Source: Anaerolineales bacterium
GTDB lineage: Bacteria; Chloroflexota; Anaerolineae; Anaerolineales; DRMV01
Direction of reading: 5' to 3'
Length of the DNA: 64,000 bases
Assembly: GCA_027023425.1 (NCBI GenBank)
Contig: JALVVL010000044.1
Span: forward strand, 1 to 64,000
The translations under genes were made by a program, and so were the position numbers. Positions 40,517-48,946 of the stretch are shown here, piece by piece (positions within the stretch are counted from its first letter, which is position 1; every line of letters begins with the position of its first letter). The notes below the pieces were generated by a model. The model saw nothing but the letters and a program-made list of their open reading frames with translations, was not told where the DNA came from and did not search any database.

Positions 40517-41194
40517 TTACTCTTGGCGCTTGGCTTTGTTTGCCGCTGTTATGAGGGTTTTGAGGCCGGCGCGCGCGCCCTCGGGATGCCCGAACACCGC
40601 GCTCGCCGCCACAAAAACCTGCGCTCCGGCTTCCAGCGCTTGCGGCAATGTGTTGGCGTTGATGCCGCCGTCAATTTCCACCAGCGCCTCGGGGTTGCGC
40701 TCGTCCAGTTCAGCGCGCAGACGGCGCACCTTTGGCAAAACTTCGGGCAAAAACTTCTGCCCCGAAAAGCCGGGGTTCACCGACATCACCAGCACCAAAT
40801 CCACAAGGTGCAAAACGGGGAAAACCGCCTCGGCGGGAGTGCCGGGGTTCAAAGCCACGCCCGCGCGGCAGCCAAGTGCACGGATTTGTTGGAGCGCGCG
40901 GTGGATGTGAGGCGTGGCCTCCACGTGCACTGTGATTGAGTCCGCCCCGGCTTTAGCAAAAGCGGGCAACAACGGCTCGGGGCGTTCCACCATCAGGTGG
41001 ACGTCCAGCAAGCGGTCGGTGGCGCGGCGCGCGGCCGCGAGCACTGCCGTTCCCAACGTGAGATTGGGCACAAAGTGCCCGTCCATCACGTCAATGTGGA
41101 TCCAATCCGCACCGGCTTCTACCACCTCGGCTATTTGCTCGCCAAGGCGGGTCAAATCGGCAGAAAGGATTGAGGGGGCGTAGTAAATCGGCAT
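40517..41194 (-). CDS. rpe: Ribulose-phosphate 3-epimerase
   Basis: 225 residues, a TIM barrel that interconverts ribulose 5-phosphate and xylulose 5-phosphate. Hallmarks: APSILSADLTRLGEQI, the metal ligand region WIHIDVMDGHFVPNLTLG, DVHLMVERP, LVLVMSVNPGFSGQKF and LVEIDGGINANTLPQALEAGAQVFVAASAVFG. The start at 41194 corresponds to the family N-terminus. Upstream, TGC-TATAAT lies only nine bases before the ATG and no Shine-Dalgarno is visible, so the mRNA is probably leaderless or nearly so. With tkt and rpiB in the same window it completes most of the non-oxidative pentose phosphate set. Confidence 0.95.
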   Translation of the reverse strand: MPIYYAPSILSADLTRLGEQIAEVVEAGADWIHIDVMDGHFVPNLTLGTAVLAAARRATDRLLDVHLMVERPEPLLPAFAKAGADSITVHVEATPHIHRALQQIRALGCRAGVALNPGTPAEAVFPVLHLVDLVLVMSVNPGFSGQKFLPEVLPKVRRLRAELDERNPEALVEIDGGINANTLPQALEAGAQVFVAASAVFGHPEGARAGLKTLITAANKAKRQE

Positions 41195-41203
41195 AGCGGC
41201 GCA

Positions 41204-41212
41204 ATTATAGCA
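41204..41212 (-). promoter_or_regulatory. Extended -10 promoter of rpe
   Basis: Minus strand: TGC-TATAAT (TATAAT at 41204-41209), nine bases before the rpe ATG. A convincing -35 hexamer is lacking. Confidence 0.5.
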
Positions 41213-41238
41213 CATGGCTGCTTGAAGGCCGACAATTC

Positions 41239-41715
41239 CTACTGCAAAGCGATGGCTATCAGCGCCAGCGCGAGCACGATGATGGCCAGCGCCGGCCAAA
41301 TCCACCTTCTGCTCCGGCTCGCGGTGCGAAGAGGTACGCTTTTCGCTTGCCCGCTTTCATGTCTTCTCTTCGCTGAAGCCTCGGTGGGGGAATTTGCCGC
41401 CTCGGCGACCGCAATTTCTTCAAAAATCAGTGTTACGAACGGGCCAAGTTGGATTTCGCTGCCGTTTTTTAGCGGCGTGGGGGCGGTAACTCGCCGCGCA
41501 TCCACAAAAGTGCCGTTTGTGGAGCCCAAATCTTCCACCGTGAAAGTTTCTCCGCGGCGGCGCAGGCGGGCGTGATGCCGCGAAACTTCAGGGTCGGCGA
41601 TAACGATGTCATTTGCTTCATCGCGCCCAATGTAAATTTCCTCCCCTTCCAGTGGGTAAACGGTGCCTATTTCGTCCCCAGCCTCCACCACCAGCCGATA
41701 CCGCTTGTGCGCCAT
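41239..41715 (-). CDS. FHA-domain protein with C-terminal membrane anchor
   Basis: 158 residues. Residues about 20-100 are a forkhead-associated domain with all phosphothreonine-binding signatures: IYIGRDEANDIVIADPEVSRHHARL and DLGSTNGTFVD. A short basic linker is followed by one hydrophobic C-terminal helix (WPALAIIVLALALIAIAL), so the FHA head sits at the inner face of the membrane. It would dock a Ser/Thr-kinase substrate; no kinase is adjacent. It follows the transglycosylase-like gene and precedes rpe on the minus strand. Confidence 0.88.
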   Translation of the reverse strand: MAHKRYRLVVEAGDEIGTVYPLEGEEIYIGRDEANDIVIADPEVSRHHARLRRRGETFTVEDLGSTNGTFVDARRVTAPTPLKNGSEIQLGPFVTLIFEEIAVAEAANSPTEASAKRRHESGQAKSVPLRTASRSRRWIWPALAIIVLALALIAIALQ

Positions 41716-41793
41716 CTTTCTCTCCTTCCGGTTAGAAAAAACACCCCTTTCAGGCCTTCAGAAATGCCCCGGCTTTTCCCCTGAATTGCGCGG

Positions 41794-43416
41794 CTAATGC
41801 TCCTGCGGGGGCAGGATGCTTTCGGTGTACTCCAAGGTGGGTTCGCACCCTTTGGGGAAATGCGCCCGAACGTGTTCCCAATCCAACGGCTCGCGCCTGC
41901 CGTGTTTATCTTTTGAGTTGTAAGTGCGCAGCAGCGCTTCGTAAATGCAATCGGGGCAGTTGTAGCCGGCAATTGTAAAGCGCCACAGGTCGGTGTAGGT
42001 GCTAACCATCCCCGGCGAGCGTCGGGTAATGTTGCGCACGGTTTGCCCCATTTGGCGGCAATTTGCCCTTAGCAGGCGGGCAAACAATTCCATGCTTGTG
42101 GGGATGCGCTGGTTGTCTATTCCAAATGGGCAATCGGGGCAAGTGAGGTCGGCCTGCACCCACAGCGAGCCGTATAGCAACTCTTTCTGCGGTTGGGAAA
42201 GCCCGCTGTAGCCGTGGCGGCATTTCCACGCTCCGAGCATTGAACGGCACATGGGGTTGAAAAGGTCGGGGTCCCACAATAGGAGAGTGTCCATGCCGCT
42301 CGGGGTGAGTTGCCCAAAGCCCACTTCGTGAATTTCGGGGTATTCGGCCGGCCAAAATTGGCTTTCGCGGGCTATAAGCCGTTTGAAAAGCACCGCCGGG
42401 ATGCCGATTTTTTGGGCTACATCCAAAATTTGGGGGTCAAAGCGGTTTTGCCATGCTTTGACGGCTTCGCGCGCCATCCCCATTCCGCAGGCGTTGGCAG
42501 TGCCGTCCGGCTGAAGGCCGCCGTTTGGGCAATCGGAGGCATCCACCACGCGGTTGGCTATCAACCGCCCTGCAAGGTAAACGTAAGGGATGTCGGTCGC
42601 TAAGCCCTCGGGGGTTGATGGCGTAGTAGCCCACTCGGGCAGGTCTTTTATCGGCGGCATGGCTTCCCAAGTACGGGCGCACATATCGGCGCCGCGCTGG
42701 TCCCACGCTGGGCTGATGATGTCCACCAAGTCGGTGCCATCTTTCTGAGGCACAAGCCGTATTTTTGCGTAAACGGAGCGGTTGGAACGGGGCGCGCTGG
42801 AGACGGCTATTATGCGCATTGTGCGTTCAACCTGCCGGTCGCTTGCTTCAATTTGAACTTCGCAACTTGCCCCCGGGCAGGTTATTTTTCCTTTGCCGAA
42901 AAGGTAAACCTGAATTTGTTTGATGTAGGCCTCGGGCAGCGGCTCTTCGGCGGTGATTCGCAAAGTCGCTACGCCGGGGCATTGAAAGTGCGGCAGGGCA
43001 GGGGTGCAATTTTCCAACGCAAGGTGGATGCGCGGCAAGGGGTAAACGTGAATCACATTGTGAGACACGGTTTTTTTGCCGACAAAGTGGAGGTAATAAC
43101 CGGTGCAGGCGGTAACGTCGCCGCCGTTGAGGGCGGCGGGGCACGGCGGGGTGAGACGCCATGCTTTGTACACATCCCACCCGCAGAAACGGTAGACGTC
43201 ATCCGGCGTTGGGTTTTCGGGGTGGTTGATTTGGAGAGTGCAGGCGATGTGTTGTGGGTCGTTCCAAGGCAGCAGCCACCAGATGTAGACGGTTTCAACC
43301 ACGCTTTCCTCGCGCCAGCGCGGCGGCAGTTTTTTAGCCTCGGCGTGCCGCGCGCCAAACAATCCCCCCACTGCCAGTACAAGAATCAACGCAAGGATTT
43401 GCCTATGCCGTCGCAT
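41794..43416 (-). CDS. Secreted cysteine-rich protein with lytic-transglycosylase-like domain
   Basis: 540 residues with an N-terminal signal peptide (ILALILVLAVGGLFGARHAEA). The first 250 residues are beta-rich with several cysteines. Residues about 330-400 carry an SLT-like pattern: ILDVAQKIGIPAVLFKRLIA, then RESQFWP with the candidate catalytic Glu, and EVGFGQLTPSG, matching the ES...GxGQ signature of goose-lysozyme-like transglycosylases. It contains more than a dozen cysteines, many in CxxC-like pairs (CPDCPFG, CPDCIYE), pointing to disulfides. It lies in a minus-strand run with mltG, which supports a cell-wall role. Activity is inferred. Confidence 0.65.
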   Translation of the reverse strand: MRRHRQILALILVLAVGGLFGARHAEAKKLPPRWREESVVETVYIWWLLPWNDPQHIACTLQINHPENPTPDDVYRFCGWDVYKAWRLTPPCPAALNGGDVTACTGYYLHFVGKKTVSHNVIHVYPLPRIHLALENCTPALPHFQCPGVATLRITAEEPLPEAYIKQIQVYLFGKGKITCPGASCEVQIEASDRQVERTMRIIAVSSAPRSNRSVYAKIRLVPQKDGTDLVDIISPAWDQRGADMCARTWEAMPPIKDLPEWATTPSTPEGLATDIPYVYLAGRLIANRVVDASDCPNGGLQPDGTANACGMGMAREAVKAWQNRFDPQILDVAQKIGIPAVLFKRLIARESQFWPAEYPEIHEVGFGQLTPSGMDTLLLWDPDLFNPMCRSMLGAWKCRHGYSGLSQPQKELLYGSLWVQADLTCPDCPFGIDNQRIPTSMELFARLLRANCRQMGQTVRNITRRSPGMVSTYTDLWRFTIAGYNCPDCIYEALLRTYNSKDKHGRREPLDWEHVRAHFPKGCEPTLEYTESILPPQEH

Positions 43417-43462
43417 TTTGCCTCATCGTGGAGGCCGAGGCGGCGCGTGTGCGGTGATGAAA

Positions 43463-44296
43463 TCATTCATCGTACAGCACTGTCGCCTCCGCGTAATAAC
43501 GCACGCCTTTTTCCTCAAGCCGTTTCTGAAGCCAATTTCTCAACCGCTCCCGTTTCTCTTCTATTGGAGCATCCGAAGCGAGTTCCGAAAGGGGATAATT
43601 TACCCTCAACGCCCGCGGCGAAATGGTGAATCGCGTTACGCCTGCCGGTAGCAAATGCCCTTGAGAAACGAGATCCATCACTTCCTCTATGGTGAAATGG
43701 GGAAACACTACCACGCCGCTTAGATTCGGATACAGCCCGGCAAGGATTTGAGCATTTCGCTCACTGGTGCGGTCAAGAGAAGCCCGTTTTTGGTAAGCGA
43801 AAACAACCTTGTTTAGTTTGCTCACCCTTTCTATCAGGTCGCACACGTTTTTAGCCGACCAGACTTCGCCATTTGGCAGGCTCACCACCAACAGCAGTTT
43901 TCCCTCGGCAAGGGCAGCGAGGCTTAGTTCCAAAGAAACCGAGCGCCTCAATTCGGGGAGAGCGTCCCGTATAATTTCTAAAAATTCTTCCGGCTTGATT
44001 CCCCAAACCACATGATTCCAAGTGTGCAGCGAGAGCCCCGGGTCTTGGCGCTCTACCACCTGAGCGATGATGTGCGGAAAGCCCAATCTGCGTACGGCCA
44101 TAACGCGATTGGTACCGTCCAGTATCATGTACCTGCCTTCGGCATCGTGAAAGGGGGTGACGATTGGAGGGTTGCGGAGCACCCCATTCTCGCGCATCTT
44201 TTGGGCGAGCGGATGGGCGCGTTGCGAATCGTAGTGTTCGTGTGGAATTATGGATTCCACTGGCAGGATGTCAAGATGCGGGAGTGTGTATTCCAT
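43463..44296 (-). CDS. ParB/sulfiredoxin-fold protein (SbnI/SerK-like)
   Basis: 277 residues. The N-terminal 95 residues have a ParB/Srx pattern: PVESIIPHEHYDSQR, then MRENGVLRNPPIVTPF and YMILDGTNRVMAVRRLGFP. There is no helix-turn-helix, so it is not a chromosome-segregation ParB. The layout resembles SbnI/SerK free-serine kinases, where this fold binds nucleotide; that assignment is tentative. The rest (about 180 residues) matches nothing I recognise. The start at 44296 is set by AGGAG five bases upstream; it begins 23 bases after mltG. Confidence 0.65.
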   Translation of the reverse strand: MEYTLPHLDILPVESIIPHEHYDSQRAHPLAQKMRENGVLRNPPIVTPFHDAEGRYMILDGTNRVMAVRRLGFPHIIAQVVERQDPGLSLHTWNHVVWGIKPEEFLEIIRDALPELRRSVSLELSLAALAEGKLLLVVSLPNGEVWSAKNVCDLIERVSKLNKVVFAYQKRASLDRTSERNAQILAGLYPNLSGVVVFPHFTIEEVMDLVSQGHLLPAGVTRFTISPRALRVNYPLSELASDAPIEEKRERLRNWLQKRLEEKGVRYYAEATVLYDE

Positions 44297-44319
44297 TGCG
44301 TCTCCTATGTGTGCAGAAG

Positions 44320-45429
44320 TCAGGGGCATGCTTTTTGCAGATGCTCTTTGTAACTTTGGCTGAAAATGTGGTGAGGCGGCCCTTGGCAGGCTGCGCGGAA
44401 GAAAAGGTAGTTGCTTTTGGCAGGGGCCGAAACGGCTTCTAAGGCGGCGCGGCCGGGGTTGTCTATGGGCGCGGGCGGCAACCCTTTGTGCAAATAGGTG
44501 TTGTAGGGGGATTGCGCCTTTAGGTTGCTCAGGTTTAGGGGCGCAGGCCACCAGTTTGGCGCTTTGCCAATGGCGTATTGCACGGTTGGGTCGGCCTCCA
44601 AAAACATGCCGCGCCGCAAGCGGTTGTAATAAACCGAGGCTATGAGCGGCATTTCGGCAGTGTTTTTGGTTTCGCGCTGCACGATAGAAGCCAATATCAG
44701 CCCTTGGTAAGGAGTGAGCCCTTGCGCGCGCACCTTCGCTTGCCACTTTGGCGAGAGGGCATCGGCCGCGCGCTCCACCATTGCCCTTGCCACAAATTCT
44801 GCCGTGGCGTTGCGGGGCAATGTGTATTTGCCCGGAAGAAGAAAGCCTTCCAGCGTGGCGTGAGGCGGCACTTTGAACGGCAGGGGGTAGCCCTTTGCGC
44901 TTTGGGTAGCCTCAAGGAATTCTTGCGAAGTGATGCCCAGCCCACTGCTCGGTATGGCGGCAGCGATTTCTTCTCTGCGCCAGCCTGCCAGCACAACCAA
45001 AATTGCCGCCGGTTTTAGCGGGAATTGCAAGGCTTCGGCAATTTCTACCGGAGGGCGGGACGCGCTGAGTTTGAATTTGCCGTTGTGAATGCGCCGGTCA
45101 AGCCCTTTGTAAATCAGATAAGCGGTAAAGGCTTTGGCGTTTGGGATGAAGCCTTCACGCTGCAGGCGAAGCGCCACCTCGGCCGCGCTCTCACCTTCTT
45201 TCACCTCAAAGCGTCGTGGCTTTGCCGCAGGGTTTGCAGGGGTGAGCAGTTCGCTTTTGTTTGCCGCCAGCACATAACTCAAGCGAATTTTTTGCACTGC
45301 CGAAAGCCCCGCCGCTGGAGGGCCAAAAGCCTTTGTGGCCGCTTGCGGTATCCAAACGAAAATTATCAAAGCCGCTAAGCCCGCTAAAATCGTTCCCGAT
45401 ATGAGCAAACAGGAGAAAAACCGTTTCAT
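44320..45429 (-). CDS. mltG: Endolytic murein transglycosylase MltG
   Basis: 369 residues. A single N-terminal membrane helix (residues 8-30) anchors an outside domain that cuts nascent glycan strands. A LysM-like region near residues 73-125 (VKEGESAAEVALRLQREGFI) precedes the YceG domain: LEGFLLPGKYTLPRNAT, LASIVQRETKN with the catalytic Glu, ADPTVQYAIG and SPYNTYLHKGLPPAPIDNPG. It follows ruvX (123-base gap), the common ruvX/mltG neighbourhood. Confidence 0.94.
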   Translation of the reverse strand: MKRFFSCLLISGTILAGLAALIIFVWIPQAATKAFGPPAAGLSAVQKIRLSYVLAANKSELLTPANPAAKPRRFEVKEGESAAEVALRLQREGFIPNAKAFTAYLIYKGLDRRIHNGKFKLSASRPPVEIAEALQFPLKPAAILVVLAGWRREEIAAAIPSSGLGITSQEFLEATQSAKGYPLPFKVPPHATLEGFLLPGKYTLPRNATAEFVARAMVERAADALSPKWQAKVRAQGLTPYQGLILASIVQRETKNTAEMPLIASVYYNRLRRGMFLEADPTVQYAIGKAPNWWPAPLNLSNLKAQSPYNTYLHKGLPPAPIDNPGRAALEAVSAPAKSNYLFFRAACQGPPHHIFSQSYKEHLQKACP

Positions 45430-45552
45430 AGGCGGCCTCGGCTTGCGGCGGGCTCAGGCTTTTTGCGATAAAAGGCCTTGCCGTTTCGCTTGCGCTTGCT
45501 TGGAGCGGTGAAGGCGCTTGTGCTCGGGCGCGGGCAGTTTCGGCAAGGCCGG

Positions 45553-45990
45553 TTAGGCAAGGTGCTGTATGGGCTTTGTGCTGGATTGGGCATCTAAGTA
45601 ATCTTGCAAAATCACGGTGGCGGCAATGGCGTCAATGCGTTTTTTGCGGCGGCGAGAGACCCGCATAGAGCGCCACGCCTCGGTGGCTTTTTGGGTGCTG
45701 TGGGTTTCATCCCAAAGCACCACCTTTGCCGGGGAAATTGCCCTCACCGCGGCGGCTAAATTTGCGGCGCGCCGCGCCTGCAGGGTGGTTGCCTCGCCGT
45801 TGGCGGCGGTGGCTTGGCCTATCACTATCACCGCAGCGCCTTTTTCTGCCGCGAGCCGAGCAATCGCCTCTGCGTCTTCCTTGCGCGACCTATGGCGAAT
45901 TACCCCCACGGGGTTCGCTATTGTGCCCGTGGGGTCGGATATAGCAAGGCCTATGAAACGCTCTCCGGGGTCAACTGCCAAAATTCGCAC
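45553..45990 (-). CDS. ruvX: Putative pre-16S rRNA nuclease/Holliday-junction resolvase RuvX (YqgF)
   Basis: 145 residues with an RNase H fold. LAVDPGERFIGLAISD contains the first catalytic Asp; VIGQ and LWDETHSTQKA (second acidic site), then KRIDAIAATVILQDYLD (third Asp), complete the family pattern. It begins with GTG, exactly six bases after TATAAT (45997-46002, extended by TGC) and with no Shine-Dalgarno, so it is probably translated from a leaderless mRNA. First gene of the ruvX-mltG minus-strand run. Confidence 0.93.
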   Translation of the reverse strand: MRILAVDPGERFIGLAISDPTGTIANPVGVIRHRSRKEDAEAIARLAAEKGAAVIVIGQATAANGEATTLQARRAANLAAAVRAISPAKVVLWDETHSTQKATEAWRSMRVSRRRKKRIDAIAATVILQDYLDAQSSTKPIQHLA

Positions 45991-45996
45991 GGGGAA

Positions 45997-46005
45997 ATTA
46001 TAGCA
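45997..46005 (-). promoter_or_regulatory. Extended -10 promoter of ruvX (leaderless start)
   Basis: Minus strand: TGC-TATAAT, then TTCCCC, then GTG. No clear -35 hexamer; the TGn extension may compensate. Confidence 0.55.
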
Positions 46006-46049
46006 TTATTTCGCCCCTTGGGAAGCAAAACTGCCGCGGCGGGAGCACT

Positions 46050-46195
46050 GAGAGTCTATTTGGAAATTGTTCACAAGTGTGCCACTGCGAGGCGACTGTG
46101 CCGCCGAAGCGGCCTTCTGATCAAGTAAAGGGGATTGCTTCGCCCCTTCGGGGCTCGCAATGACAATATCATGGCATTTTTCGGATAGAGCCTTA
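46050..46195. repeat. MITE family C, third copy
   Basis: The left end GAGTCTATTTGGAAATTG is degenerate; the right end TTTTTCGGATAGAGCCT is followed by TA. The inside GTGCCACTGCGAGGCG and GGGGCTCGCAATGACA matches the other copies. Confidence 0.7.
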
Positions 46196-46427
46196 GAGCA
46201 TTTGTAACTACCTACCCTGCGCCGAAAACGAAGTTAACAAGCAAGATTTCAGTAACGCCGCCATGCCATGAAGCAACATTAGCCTCTCTCGCCCTCACCA
46301 CTCCCCCAGAGCCGCCGGCTCAGCCCCCTCTCCTCTCCCAATGGGAGAGGAGAGGGGGCGCGCAGCGGGGGTAAGGTGAGGGCGAAAAGCCACTGATGCG
46401 CTTGTGGGTAGGTAATTACGAGTATTT
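46196..46427. mobile_element. Inverted-repeat element family F
   Basis: A 216-bp unit (46204-46419) with ends GTAACTACCTACCC and GGGTAGGTAATTAC (one mismatch). The flanks GAGCATTT and GAGTATTT look like an 8-bp target duplication. The centre is CCCCCTCTCCTCTCCC-AAT with its complement and outer GCCCTCACC/GGTGAGGGC. No coding capacity. Confidence 0.6.
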
Positions 46428-46480
46428 TCAAACAAGATTGCAGTTATTGCAAAACGTACGCTCTATCGCTCTTGTGGCGA

Positions 46481-46882
46481 GATCTCACCCATCCCCCGCT
46501 GAGCCTCGCCGACGCTCGGCTCATCTGCCCCCTTCCCTCCCTTAGTAAGTTCAGGGGCGGACACCTGCCTCTGAAAACACCATTTTTTGGAGTGCGGTGC
46601 CTCGGCGCCGCTTTGGAAAGCGGCGACTTGTCGCCGCACTCCAAAAGAACATCCTCCGAAAAAGCAAGTATTAGCGATAAGATTGGAGAATTCGGGTATC
46701 TGCCTCACTTTACTAAATTGCCTTATCGGCGCTAAAAGTGCAACATCTCGCTTGTTCCGTCTTTGGAGGGGGTAGGATGGGGGGTTTGATAAACCCCTGT
46801 CCGCCCTTGAACCTTAGTAAGGGAGGGAAGGGGGCGGCTACGGTGACGCGATAGCGTTGCCGTAGCGGGGGTAGGGAGAGAT
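46481..46882. repeat. MITE family B copy interrupted by family G
   Basis: The left part (46481-46549) and right part (46812-46882) together rebuild the intact element seen at 30263-30391; the break falls inside the CTTAGTAAG loop. Confidence 0.85.
46540..46821. mobile_element. MITE family G inserted in family B, perfect 10-bp target duplication
   Basis: The insert at 46550-46811 (262 bp) begins TTCAGGGGCGGACA and ends TGTCCGCCCTTGAA. Both flanks read CCTTAGTAAG (46540-46549 and 46812-46821), and the unoccupied site at 30263-30391 has this 10-mer once. Confidence 0.9.
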
Positions 46883-46933
46883 CAAAAATTGGGCGCTAAG
46901 TTGCAAAAGGCCTAAACCACCTATCAAGGTTGA

Positions 46934-47881
46934 TTATGCACTAAGGGAGAGTTTTACCGTTGCCCCGTGCTCGGGCACTTTGAGTGTGAAGCCGCGCGCT
47001 TCCACCCCTGCGTCGGCAAAAGCGCTCATCATTGCCTGCAAAACTTCGGCAAGCGCCGTGGCAGGCGCTAACGCGATTATGCTTGGCCCGGCGCCCGAAA
47101 GCGCAACCGCCCAAGCCCCTGCTTCAAGCGCGGCCTCCAGCGCCGCCTCTGCTCCGCGAATCAGCGGCAGGCGGTAGGGCTGGTGAAGGCGGTCTTGCAG
47201 GGCTTCTGCGAGCAAGGCGGGCTCATCGCGGCGCAGGGCTTCCAACAACAAAACAACGCGCCCGAGGTTGAAAACAGCGTCGGCGCGCGGCACGCTTTTT
47301 GGCAAAACGGCGCGCGATTCCTGCGTGCTCAGCCGCACCGCTGGCAGGACAACCGCCAGCCGCTTTTCCTTGTGCCACGCGGGGGCAAGCGGCAGCGAAA
47401 GCGCCCGCACTTCTCCACTCGCGGCGCGCCATGCTGTTGTGAATCCGCCCCAAAGCGCTGGTGCGGCGTTATCGGGATGACCTTCCATTTCAGTTGCCAG
47501 CGCGAGGATTTGCTCGCGGCTCAACGGCCCGCCGAGCAAATGGTTGCCGCCGAGCAAGCCCGCCAGCACCGCCGATGCGCTTGAGCCCAGCCCCGAGGAA
47601 ACCGGTATGCGGTTGCGGGCGCGGATTTTCAGCGCTCGCGGCGGCTCTGCCCCGACAAATTCGTAAACCTGCCTCACCGCTTGCAGGGTGAGGTGCGAGG
47701 CGTCGCGCGGCAAAAAATCTGTCCCTTCTCCGGCAATCTCGGCGCTCCAGCCCTCCCCTTCTTCGGGCAGGATGAAGTCGGTTTCGTTCCATAGGCTCAG
47801 CGCCAGCCCCAGCACGTCAAACCCCGGCCCCACATTGCCACTGGTGGCGGGCACAAGCACGGTGAAGGCGCGCTCGGTCAT
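46934..47881 (-). CDS. thrB: Homoserine kinase
   Basis: 315 residues, a GHMP kinase that phosphorylates homoserine in threonine synthesis. The N-terminus VLVPATSGNVGPGFDVLGLAL and the ATP loop IPVSSGLGSSASAVLAGL (near residue 95) are diagnostic; EGHPDNAAPALWGG and the C-terminal ALSGAGPSIIAL complete the set. The ATG at 47881 overlaps the thrC TGA (ATGA), indicating coupling. The frame extending to 47986 is antisense overlap with thrC and is not used. Last gene of the mre-mrdA-thrC-thrB run. Confidence 0.95.
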   Translation of the reverse strand: MTERAFTVLVPATSGNVGPGFDVLGLALSLWNETDFILPEEGEGWSAEIAGEGTDFLPRDASHLTLQAVRQVYEFVGAEPPRALKIRARNRIPVSSGLGSSASAVLAGLLGGNHLLGGPLSREQILALATEMEGHPDNAAPALWGGFTTAWRAASGEVRALSLPLAPAWHKEKRLAVVLPAVRLSTQESRAVLPKSVPRADAVFNLGRVVLLLEALRRDEPALLAEALQDRLHQPYRLPLIRGAEAALEAALEAGAWAVALSGAGPSIIALAPATALAEVLQAMMSAFADAGVEARGFTLKVPEHGATVKLSLSA

Positions 47882-48933
47882 CCCAGCACTGCCTCCTCCA
47901 GCGCCGCCAGTTCTGCCGGAATGGTCAGGATTTTGGGTGTGCGGCGCAGGATGATGTCGGGGTCTTTCAAGCCGTGACCAGTGCAAACCGCCACGATGGT
48001 CTTTGCGTGCGGGTCAAGCCTGCCTGCGCGGATTTCGGCGGCCAGCCCCGCCAGCCCCGCCGCCGACGCCGGTTCAACCCAAATCCCTTCCAACTCTGCC
48101 AGCATGCTTTGCATGGCCAGAATTTCATCATCGGAAACGGCAATTATCCTGCCGCCGGATTCTTGGGCGGCTTGGAGGGCTTGCTCGCCGCGCGCCGGCC
48201 TGCCAATGCGGATGGCCGTGGCTACAGTTTCGGGGTGCTCAACCGGATGCCCGAGTACAAGCGGAGCCGCGCCCGCCGCCTGCACGCCCAAAAGCCGCGG
48301 CAGCGCTGTTCCCTTTTCGGCATTGTATCGGCGGAAGCCCATCCAGTAGGCAGTGATGTTGCCCGCGTTGCCTACGGGCAAGCAAAGCCAATCGGGCGCG
48401 TCCCCTAACGTGTCGCAAATTTCAAACGCCGCGGTCTTTTGCCCTTCCAAGCGGTAGGGGTTGATTGAATTGACCAGAGCGAGCGGATGCTTGCGGCTGA
48501 TTTCAACCACAAGGCGCAGGGCATCGTCAAACGAGCCTTTCACCTGCACCACTTGCGCACCGTAGGCAAGCGCGCCCGCAAGTTTGCCCAAGGCGATTTT
48601 GCCTTCGGGCACGAGCACCACGGCGCGGATGCCAGCGCGCGCGGCATATGCCGCCGCCGATGCCGCTGTGTTGCCGGTAGAAGCGCAGATTACCGCGCGC
48701 GCTCCCCGCCCAACTGCTTCGCTGACTGCCGCTGTCATGCCGCGGTCTTTGAACGAACCGGTTGGGTTCAATCCTTCATACTTCACATACAGGTCAAAGC
48801 CGCCGCCCATCTCCTCAGCGAGCCGCCGCACAGGGATTAGCGGCGTGTTGCCCTCAAGCAAAGTCACAGAGCGGGTGTGCGGGGGCAAATCCATCAAACT
48901 GCCGTAGCGTGCAATAACTCCATGGTAAGGCAT
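47878..48933 (-). CDS. thrC: Threonine synthase
   Basis: 351 residues, the short form. A PLP enzyme converting O-phosphohomoserine to threonine. KYEGLNPTGSFKDRGMT holds the PLP lysine near residue 52. CASTGNTAASAAAYAARAG, LVNSINPYRLEGQKTAAFEI, PVGNAGNI and WVEPASAAGLAGL follow in family order. The ATG at 48933 is chosen because GGAG lies six bases upstream; an upstream in-frame ATG at 48975 lies inside the mrdA end. It begins 13 bases after mrdA, so it appears to be read from the cell-shape operon. Confidence 0.95.
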   Translation of the reverse strand: MPYHGVIARYGSLMDLPPHTRSVTLLEGNTPLIPVRRLAEEMGGGFDLYVKYEGLNPTGSFKDRGMTAAVSEAVGRGARAVICASTGNTAASAAAYAARAGIRAVVLVPEGKIALGKLAGALAYGAQVVQVKGSFDDALRLVVEISRKHPLALVNSINPYRLEGQKTAAFEICDTLGDAPDWLCLPVGNAGNITAYWMGFRRYNAEKGTALPRLLGVQAAGAAPLVLGHPVEHPETVATAIRIGRPARGEQALQAAQESGGRIIAVSDDEILAMQSMLAELEGIWVEPASAAGLAGLAAEIRAGRLDPHAKTIVAVCTGHGLKDPDIILRRTPKILTIPAELAALEEAVLG

Positions 48934-48946
48934 GGCGAACTCCGTT

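Noticed and set aside
43463-44296. Chromosome-partition ParB that would bind the parS site at 31255
   Set aside because: Lacks the helix-turn-helix and dimerisation domains of ParB and has no parA neighbour.
44297-44746. N-terminal extension of the ParB-fold protein
   Set aside because: It overlaps mltG in another frame; a good Shine-Dalgarno precedes 44296.
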